Assembly: GCA_029939085.1 (NCBI GenBank)
Contig: JAOZTQ010000065.1
Coordinates: 1,555 to 7,409 of the forward strand
Direction of reading: 5' to 3'
DNA length: 5,855 nucleotides
Source: Candidatus Nanopelagicales bacterium
Lineage (GTDB): Bacteria; Actinomycetota; Actinomycetes; S36-B12; GCA-2699445
Of the stretch, positions 1-3,885 are shown piece after piece (positions within the stretch are counted from its first letter, which is position 1; each line of letters opens with the position of its first letter). A program made the translations under genes and the position numbers. Below the pieces are notes generated by a model. That model made no database searches. It was not told the origin of the DNA and saw nothing but the letters and a program-made list of their open reading frames with translations.

Positions 1-458
1 GCGTACTTGATCTGTGGGAACGAGCCTTGACTGCTGTGAGTACGCAGAACCACGACCTCGTGCGTGGTGAAATCGACTGGATGATCAAGTGGCAGATGAT
101 CGAGCGCTATATGGCTAAGCACTCATTGACCCTGTCGAGCCCACAAGTGGCACTGCTCGACTTGGCCTACCACGATATTTCCCGAGATCGAGGTCTGTAT
201 TACCTTCTCGCTCGACGCGGACAGGCAGAGACCGTTGTATCTGATCTGGACGTTTTTGAAGCTAAATCGGTACCACCGCAAACCACACGAGCCAAACTTC
301 GTGGCGACTTCATCCGCCGTGCCCAAGAGCGACGTCGAGACCACACCGTTGATTGGGTGCACCTGAAGCTCAACGATCAAGCTCAGCGCACAGTCCTCTG
401 TAAGGACCCGTTCCGCAGTGCCGATGAGCGTGTTGAGCGCTTAATCGACAGCATGTGA
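1..458 (+). CDS. pafA: Pup--protein ligase PafA, C-terminal part (5' end cut by window)
   Basis: PafA joins the C-terminal glutamate of the small protein Pup to lysines of target proteins in an ATP-dependent reaction, marking them for the actinobacterial proteasome in the cytoplasm. The reading frame is open from base 3, upstream of the first possible start (TTG at 27), and begins VLDLWERAL, so this is an interior fragment of 151 residues; the full family length is about 450. The fragment matches the PafA C-terminal region closely as I remember the family: EIDWMIKWQMIERY, SPQVALLDLAYHDI, KSVPPQTTRAKLRGDF, RRAQERRRDHTVDWVHL and LCKDPFRSADERVERL. The paralogue Dop (depupylase) has different residues in these blocks, so PafA is preferred. 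The N-terminal catalytic domain with the ATP and magnesium ligands lies outside the window. The next gene is an FKBP lipoprotein, a usual partner in this locus. Confidence 0.95.
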   Translation, partial: VLDLWERALTAVSTQNHDLVRGEIDWMIKWQMIERYMAKHSLTLSSPQVALLDLAYHDISRDRGLYYLLARRGQAETVVSDLDVFEAKSVPPQTTRAKLRGDFIRRAQERRRDHTVDWVHLKLNDQAQRTVLCKDPFRSADERVERLIDSM

Positions 459-477
459 GGACTTCAACGAAAACACC

Positions 478-495
478 GCTCCCAGTCGAGGGAGC
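478..495 (+). terminator. possible hairpin terminator after pafA
   Basis: GCTCCC and GGGAGC form a perfect 6-bp stem around a 6-nt loop, starting 20 nt after the pafA stop. There is no T-tract, so classical intrinsic termination is not supported. Hairpins without a U-run have been proposed as terminators in Actinobacteria. It lies just before the FKBP promoter-like box, which fits a transcription-unit boundary. Confidence 0.3.
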
Positions 496-511
496 AAGCT
501 GAGCCTTGCAG

Positions 512-517
512 TACAGT
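512..517 (+). promoter_or_regulatory. -10 box (TACAGT) for leaderless FKBP mRNA
   Basis: TACAGT fits the actinobacterial -10 pattern TANNNT and ends 7 nt before the ATG at 525, so a normal start point would place the mRNA 5' end at or next to that A. No Shine-Dalgarno sequence lies at a useful distance. No convincing -35 box is visible. The GTG at 516 overlaps this box. Confidence 0.45.
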
Positions 518-524
518 GACCGAC

Positions 525-1079
525 ATGCGCGCATCCCGTATATTCATTCCGCTCGCAGCGGCTGCATTGTTCCTTGCCGGCTGCTCAAATGAGTCCGGTT
601 CACCCACTGCTACCAGTGGGGACCCCGTTGCTGAATGCTCATTTGACGAAAGCATCGACGGTGTGACCGCCGTGCAAACCGGTGAGAACGGAAGCACTGA
701 GTTGACTGTCGCCAAGGACGCCAAGGTCCCCAAGGAGCTCGTCGTCGTCGATCTGTGTCAGGGCGTCGGAGTTGAGGCGACCCCACAAAGTGCGGTCACA
801 GCTGACTACGTAGGCGTGGGCTACAAGACCCGAGAGGTTTTCGACTCATCCTTTGAACGGGGCGAGCCGGCAACTTTCCCACTCAGCGGAGTAATTCCCG
901 GTTGGACCGAGGGTGTTACCGGTATGAAGCCCGGGAGTGCTCGACTTTTGCTCATCCCAGCTGATCTCGCATACGGCCCGACTGGCCGGCCTCCGGCGAT
1001 TCAGGAAAACGAGGCATTGGCCTTCATCGTCGAAGTGGTTCAGGTCTTGGAGGCACCCACTGATGGGACGCCCCAGTAA
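525..1079 (+). CDS. FKBP-type peptidyl-prolyl cis-trans isomerase lipoprotein
   Basis: Predicted to catalyse cis-trans isomerisation of X-Pro bonds in exported proteins while anchored by lipid to the outer face of the membrane. From ATG 525 the protein is 184 residues. It opens with a lipoprotein signal peptide (MRASR, a hydrophobic stretch, then lipobox FLAGC with Cys20), followed by a Ser/Thr/Gly-rich linker. The FKBP domain is about residues 91-175 and keeps the active-site signature: FDSSFERG (106-113), FPLSGVIPGW (118-127), GMKPGSARLLLIP, the LAYG tyrosine (Tyr150) and FIVEV near the end. Two further cysteines, Cys38 and Cys78, lie between the lipobox and the domain and could form a disulfide. 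A GTG at 516, adding three residues, is the alternative start; ATG 525 is preferred because it begins with a standard n-region and sits at leaderless spacing from a TANNNT box. An FKBP gene after pafA is common in Actinobacteria. Confidence 0.9.
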   Translation: MRASRIFIPLAAAALFLAGCSNESGSPTATSGDPVAECSFDESIDGVTAVQTGENGSTELTVAKDAKVPKELVVVDLCQGVGVEATPQSAVTADYVGVGYKTREVFDSSFERGEPATFPLSGVIPGWTEGVTGMKPGSARLLLIPADLAYGPTGRPPAIQENEALAFIVEVVQVLEAPTDGTPQ

Positions 1080-1126
1080 GCACTGAACCCGTAGGGGTGG
1101 CAGCCATTTAGCCTTCGGAATCCTTA

Positions 1127-1143
1127 GCTTCAGAGCCTGAAGC
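1127..1143 (+). terminator. 7-bp hairpin downstream of FKBP gene, terminator-like
   Basis: GCTTCAG and CTGAAGC are perfect reverse complements around a 3-nt AGC loop, 47 nt after the FKBP stop codon. No T-run follows, so it could be a U-less terminator, an mRNA 3'-end stabiliser, or chance. Confidence 0.3.
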
Positions 1144-1169
1144 AGGTCATCTCCTTCGAAATTAGTGGT

Positions 1170-1194
1170 TGTCCGAAATCCGTATGTCCGAAAT
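1170..1194 (+). repeat. tandem direct repeat TGTCCGAAAT, 15-bp period
   Basis: TGTCCGAAAT occurs at 1170-1179 and 1185-1194, exactly 15 bp apart. A degenerate relative (TTCGAAAT) sits at 1155-1162. Two readings are possible: paired protein-binding half-sites upstream of the zinc-ribbon gene, or a five-codon repeat at the start of the small ORF that begins here (TTG or ATG, then Ser-Glu). Confidence 0.45.
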
Positions 1195-1324
1195 GGGCGT
1201 TGGTGTCTGGATGTATACGACCATCCGGGCGAAGCTGTCTGGGCTCACAGGAAAAGTCACCGCAGTAGCGCCATGCTGGAGCGCAAGTGAAGCGGAAAAG
1301 ATCGCCTGGAGGCGATTGCGATGA
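1184..1324 (+). CDS. possible small ORF, 46 residues, ATGA overlap with next gene
   Basis: An open frame from ATG 1184 reads MSEMGVGVWMY..., contains three tryptophans, and ends with a basic tail (IAWRRLR). Its TGA overlaps the ATG of the zinc-ribbon gene in an ATGA junction, which is typical of translationally coupled genes. An upstream TTG at 1169 would extend it by five residues in a repeat unit (LSEIR then MSEMG); the frame is closed by TAG at 1163. By hand count the third codon position is about 62% G or C, compatible with coding but not proof. No Shine-Dalgarno or TANNNT box precedes it, and I recognise no family. It may be a leader peptide, a real small protein, or simply an open frame by chance. 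Confidence 0.22.
   Translation: MSEMGVGVWMYTTIRAKLSGLTGKVTAVAPCWSASEAEKIAWRRLR
1301..1320 (+). promoter_or_regulatory. Shine-Dalgarno of zinc-ribbon gene within a hairpin
   Basis: GGAGG at 1308-1312 lies 8 nt before the ATG at 1321, a good ribosome-binding site. It is covered by a perfect inverted repeat, ATCGCC-TGGA-GGCGAT (1301-1316), a 6-bp stem with a 4-nt loop: GGA is mostly in the loop and the last GG is in the stem. Folding would compete with ribosome binding. A ribosome translating the overlapping small ORF would melt it. Confidence 0.5.
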
Positions 1325-1659
1325 CAACCATTAAGGCGACTTGCCCAGACTGTGGTGACGTAGATCTACGGCCGCGCGAGATCAATGTTGTAGTTGCGCC
1401 AGCAGCTGGTTGGGCAACTTATCGATTCATTTGCCCTGAATGCGACCAGGAAATCACCAAATCTGCCGATGAAGAGGTAGTCACGCTGTTGCGTGGAGCC
1501 GGAGTGACCGTCGAACGCCTACACGTACCCGCCGAGGCGCTAGAAATGCACTTCGGAAACCCAATTAGCCACGATGACCTTATTGATTTCGGACTTACAC
1601 TGCGTTCGACCGATCGACTCATTCAGATTCTGTCGCGGGAGACATCTGCTGGTCTATGA
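1321..1659 (+). CDS. small zinc-ribbon protein, function unknown
   Basis: This 112-residue protein resembles conserved actinobacterial hypothetical proteins with an N-terminal zinc ribbon; I cannot name a characterised family. Cys8-Pro-Asp-Cys11 and Cys38-Pro-Glu-Cys41 give C-x2-C-x26-C-x2-C, enough to bind one zinc, with the segment between them reading as beta strands (EINVVVAP, ATYRFICP). The middle (VVTLLRGAGVTVERLHVPAEALE) looks like a helix then a strand. The acidic C-terminal half (SHDDLIDFGLTLRSTDRLIQIL) is probably helical. There is no signal peptide or membrane segment, so it should be cytoplasmic. ATG 1321 is supported by GGAGG 8 nt upstream. It lies between the FKBP gene and tatA, where pafB and pafC are usual. 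Nucleic-acid binding or a protein-interaction role is possible for a zinc ribbon but not shown here. Confidence 0.8.
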   Translation: MTTIKATCPDCGDVDLRPREINVVVAPAAGWATYRFICPECDQEITKSADEEVVTLLRGAGVTVERLHVPAEALEMHFGNPISHDDLIDFGLTLRSTDRLIQILSRETSAGL

Positions 1660-1709
1660 CCGATAGCGACCCGACCGACAGAGCAAGCCGTAATCGCTGA
1701 ATTTCGCGG

Positions 1710-1715
1710 TACTCT
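1710..1715 (+). promoter_or_regulatory. candidate -10 box (TACTCT) for tatA-tatC
   Basis: TACTCT fits TANNNT and would place the start point near 1722, giving an mRNA leader of about 44 nt before tatA. No good -35 match is seen at the right distance, so support is moderate. Confidence 0.35.
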
Positions 1716-1721
1716 AGGGGG

Positions 1722-1756
1722 ACCGCACGGGCGGTAGCCCACACTGTGGTTGGAGG
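1722..1756 (+). promoter_or_regulatory. tatA leader with short inverted repeats and Shine-Dalgarno
   Basis: GGAGG at 1752-1756 lies 9 nt before the tatA ATG and fixes that start. Upstream, the leader holds competing short stems: ACCGC-ACGG-GCGGT (1722-1735) and GGGC-GGTA-GCCC (1729-1740), followed by the near-palindrome CCACACTGTGG. GCGGTA occurs at both 1706 and 1731. The two first stems share bases, so only one can form at a time; a regulatory role is speculative. Confidence 0.35.
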
Positions 1757-1765
1757 ACGGTAGAT

Positions 1766-2056
1766 ATGCGATTCCCGCAGGGAGCCGAATGGCTCATCAT
1801 TCTGGTACTTATCCTTTTGCTGTTTGGTGCCAAACGTCTTCCCGATGCGGCCCGCGGTCTTGGGCGCTCGCTGCGCATCCTTAAGTCAGAAACCAAGGGT
1901 CTGCACGACGAAGATGAAAATAAGGACAAGGTTGAGGGATCAGCCCAAGAGCAACTGCCGCCCTCAAATCCTCCTGCCGCTGATGCGACCCCCGCTGCCG
2001 AGCCAGCGCAGCCAACCGAAGCCGCGCAGCCGGATTCCAGCAAGCCCCAGACCTGA
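1766..2056 (+). CDS. tatA: Sec-independent translocase subunit TatA
   Basis: TatA oligomerises in the cytoplasmic membrane to let folded proteins with twin-arginine signals cross, after TatC has bound them. The 96-residue protein has the family plan: a very short N-terminus with Glu8 just before the membrane helix (about 9-20, WLIILVLILLLF), the hinge Phe20-Gly21, an amphipathic helix AKRLPDAARGLGRSLRILKSE (22-42) with the conserved Leu-Pro, and a long disordered tail rich in Pro, Ala, Gln and Glu (about 48-96). The motif FGAKRLPD followed by SLRILKSE is typical of actinobacterial TatA rather than TatB. The start is fixed by GGAGG 9 nt upstream. tatC follows after 11 nt, so the two form an operon. 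No tatB is in the window, as expected if it lies elsewhere or if TatA covers its role. Confidence 0.95.
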   Translation: MRFPQGAEWLIILVLILLLFGAKRLPDAARGLGRSLRILKSETKGLHDEDENKDKVEGSAQEQLPPSNPPAADATPAAEPAQPTEAAQPDSSKPQT

Positions 2057-2067
2057 TCCCCTCGACC

Positions 2068-2931
2068 GTGAGGGAGCGCAAAAAATCGTCGGACGGCTCA
2101 ATGCCGCTTACCGGGCATTTGCGTGAACTTCGAAATCGGCTCTTCCGTAGTGCTCTAGCTATCACCGCAGGAGCCATAGTCGGTTGGATCTACTACGACG
2201 AAATCTTCAGGCTCATATCGCAGCCATTCCTCGACGTCGTCGCGGAGGCTCAAGAAAACGGTCGCAATGTGCAGTTGACGCTCACCGGTGTCGCTGACCC
2301 CTTTGTCCTTCAAATAAAGGTTGCGTTGGTCTCGGGGGTCGTACTTGCTTCACCAATCTGGCTCTATCAACTGTGGCGTTTCGTCACACCAGGACTGCAT
2401 CGACATGAACGGCGTTGGTCAATCATCGTGGTTGCCATTGCTACACCGCTGTTTTGTGCAGGTGTTGCGCTCGCTTACGTCTTTATGCCAAATGCACTCG
2501 ACTTTCTGCTGGGCTTTACGCCGGAAAGCGTGAGTAACTTCGTCGATGTATCGCGTTATGTGACGTTCTTTTTGCGTACCGTTATTGTCTTCGGCATCGG
2601 ATTTCTGCTTCCGTTATTCGCGCTCATGCTCAACCTTGCCGGTGTGCTCCCGGCCAGTACGCTCATTAATGCTTGGCGATGGATTTTGGTTGGGATCTTC
2701 CTTTTTGCTGCGGTCGCGACACCAGACGGAAACCCCATCACGATGACAATGCTGGCGGTACCGATCGTTTTGCTACTCACCATCGTCATGGGGATTGCCT
2801 GGTTGCACGATCGGCGCAAGGGGAAACGGGCCGACGAAGCTGCCATTCCGGATGACGAAATGAGCACTATCGAGGAGCCCACCGCGCTGGATGATCCTGG
2901 TTCAGTCGACTCACCTAGTTCTGTCGACTGA
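2068..2931 (+). CDS. tatC: Sec-independent translocase subunit TatC
   Basis: TatC is the polytopic receptor that recognises twin-arginine signal peptides and recruits TatA. The 287-residue product has six likely membrane segments: about 26-43, 79-100, 117-139, 164-190, 202-217 and 222-246. Conserved cytoplasmic signal-binding features are present: MPLTGHLRELRNRL (12-25, with Glu20) and SPIWLYQLWRFVTPGLHRHERRW (95-117, with Glu114). The TM4 motif reads FGIGFLLP (175-182), with Leu180 where E. coli TatC has Glu170. The tail AAIPDDEMSTIEEP resembles mycobacterial TatC. The GTG start gives an 11-residue basic lead before Met12, as is usual in Actinobacteria; ATG 2101 is the alternative. No Shine-Dalgarno precedes the GTG, so translation is probably coupled to tatA, whose stop is 11 nt upstream. 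Confidence 0.95.
   Translation: MRERKKSSDGSMPLTGHLRELRNRLFRSALAITAGAIVGWIYYDEIFRLISQPFLDVVAEAQENGRNVQLTLTGVADPFVLQIKVALVSGVVLASPIWLYQLWRFVTPGLHRHERRWSIIVVAIATPLFCAGVALAYVFMPNALDFLLGFTPESVSNFVDVSRYVTFFLRTVIVFGIGFLLPLFALMLNLAGVLPASTLINAWRWILVGIFLFAAVATPDGNPITMTMLAVPIVLLLTIVMGIAWLHDRRKGKRADEAAIPDDEMSTIEEPTALDDPGSVDSPSSVD
2902..2931 (+). repeat. 9-bp inverted repeat over the tatC stop codon
   Basis: TCAGTCGAC (2902-2910) and GTCGACTGA (2923-2931) are perfect reverse complements around a 12-nt loop, and the second arm contains the tatC TGA. Because GTCGAC is itself palindromic, the same bases also form a near-direct repeat (GTTCAGTCGACTCA against GTTCTGTCGACTGA, 12 of 14 identical), encoding two Ser-Val-Asp units. 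It could act as a terminator without a U-tract or protect the tatAC mRNA end. Confidence 0.5.
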
Positions 2932-2961
2932 CCGCACTGCGAGCACTAACTCGGACACCGT

Positions 2962-2967
2962 TAGTCT
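2962..2967 (+). promoter_or_regulatory. -10 box (TAGTCT) for leaderless lipid kinase mRNA
   Basis: TAGTCT fits TANNNT and ends 6 nt before the ATG at 2974. There is no Shine-Dalgarno, so initiation at or next to the ATG is likely. No clear -35 is visible. This implies the kinase gene has its own promoter in the 42-nt gap after tatC. Confidence 0.45.
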
Positions 2968-2973
2968 GCCGGC

Positions 2974-3876
2974 ATGGGCAAAAAGATCGCGGTGCTGTTA
3001 AATCCCACGTCGGGCCAAGGTAAAGGCGGTCAGGCAGCAACTCAACTCGCTGAGCGGTTGCGTGACAGCGGTATGGAAGCAGCGTTCCTGGTCGGGACAT
3101 CCGCTGACGAAGCCCTCAATCTCACACGGCAAGCGGTTGCGGACGGTGTCGATGCAGTCGTTGCCGCCGGCGGCGATGGGACCGTGAACCTAGCCGTTCA
3201 GGCAGTTGTTAATACTGACATTCCACTGGCGATTGCTCCGCTGGGAACAGGTAATGACAACGCAGCAACCTTAGGTTTCGAGAAGGGTGACTTGGAAGCA
3301 GTTGTTGCGGCGCTGGACAACTTCGAAGTTCGCACCATCGATGCTGGCAAAGCTCGCACTGATGACGGCAATGAGCGCTGGTTCATGGGAGTACTGTCGA
3401 GCGGCTTCGATAGCTGTGTGAACGAGACGGCGAACAACATGACGTGGCCGAAAGGCGAGGCTCGCTACTTCATCGGCATTTTGAAAGAACTCGGCACATT
3501 TAAGCCACTGCCATATCGAGTGACTATCGACGGTGAAGAAATCACCGCAAACGGCATGCTCGTAGCCGTCGGTAATGGAATTTCCTACGGCGGCGGTATG
3601 AAGGTCTGCGCCGGTGCAGAGATCGACGATGGACTCTTCACCGTGACCTGGCTGCACGACGTCAAGAAGTTGGATTTCCTTCGGGTATTCCCACGTGTCT
3701 ATAAGGGCACGCATGTAGATCATCATTCGGTGACGCAATACACCGGCAAAACTATTCGACTCGAGGCGCCAGAACAGATTGTGTACGCGGACGGTGAACG
3801 CTTCGGCCCATTGCCGGCAGACATAACCATGCATCCTGGTGCGCTCAAAGTTATCGCGCCAGTGAAAAAGCCGTAG
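2974..3876 (+). CDS. diacylglycerol kinase-family lipid kinase (DagK/YegS-like)
   Basis: Predicted soluble, membrane-associated kinase that transfers phosphate from ATP to a lipid hydroxyl, most likely diacylglycerol to give phosphatidic acid for phospholipid synthesis or turnover. The 300 residues show the whole DAGK fold: NPTSGQGKGG (10-19) at the nucleotide site, the signature AAGGDGTVN (64-72), APLGTGNDNA (88-97), a C-terminal beta domain with GNGISYGGGMKVCAGAEIDDGLF (200-222), and YADGE (271-275) with the conserved acidic residues. The length is typical of the family. The exact lipid cannot be read from sequence: sphingoid or other lipid substrates are possible for relatives. ATG 2974 begins directly with the first beta strand, KKIAVLLNP, and has a leaderless-type box. 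In Actinobacteria this kinase often sits between tatC and helY, as here. A long antisense open frame across it is a codon-bias shadow. Confidence 0.92.
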   Translation: MGKKIAVLLNPTSGQGKGGQAATQLAERLRDSGMEAAFLVGTSADEALNLTRQAVADGVDAVVAAGGDGTVNLAVQAVVNTDIPLAIAPLGTGNDNAATLGFEKGDLEAVVAALDNFEVRTIDAGKARTDDGNERWFMGVLSSGFDSCVNETANNMTWPKGEARYFIGILKELGTFKPLPYRVTIDGEEITANGMLVAVGNGISYGGGMKVCAGAEIDDGLFTVTWLHDVKKLDFLRVFPRVYKGTHVDHHSVTQYTGKTIRLEAPEQIVYADGERFGPLPADITMHPGALKVIAPVKKP

Positions 3877-3879
3877 GCT
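3874..3879 (+). promoter_or_regulatory. -10 box (TAGGCT) for helY, built on the kinase stop codon
   Basis: TAGGCT fits TANNNT and ends 6 nt before the helY ATG at 3886. Its first three bases are the TAG stop of the lipid kinase gene. TTATCG at 3851-3856, 17 nt upstream, is a weak -35 candidate. No Shine-Dalgarno precedes helY, which supports a leaderless mRNA, although read-through from the kinase gene is also possible. Confidence 0.4.
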
Positions 3880-3885
3880 GGTCCT

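Noticed and set aside
1081..1165. tRNA-like stretch with TTCGGAATCC and TTCGAAAT
   Set aside because: No acceptor stem, anticodon arm or correctly spaced T-arm can be paired.
1169..1190. Possible RecA-independent (PafBC-type) damage promoter starting at TTGTCC
   Set aside because: TTGTC is present, but the spacing to the next TANNN element is too short and it ends TATGTC, not TANNNT.
1130..1327. 65-codon minus-strand frame across the FKBP-zinc-ribbon gap
   Set aside because: It has no ribosome site, no recognisable motif, and its start overlaps the opposite-strand zinc-ribbon gene start.
1714..2177. Minus-strand and alternate plus-strand open frames over tatA and the tatC start
   Set aside because: They are low-complexity Ser/Ala/Pro/Arg translations opposite or out of frame with clear TatA and TatC.
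3271..3834. 187-codon open frame on the minus strand across the lipid kinase gene
   Set aside because: It lies fully opposite a gene with unmistakable kinase motifs, its translation resembles no protein family, and long antisense frames are common in genes with this codon bias.
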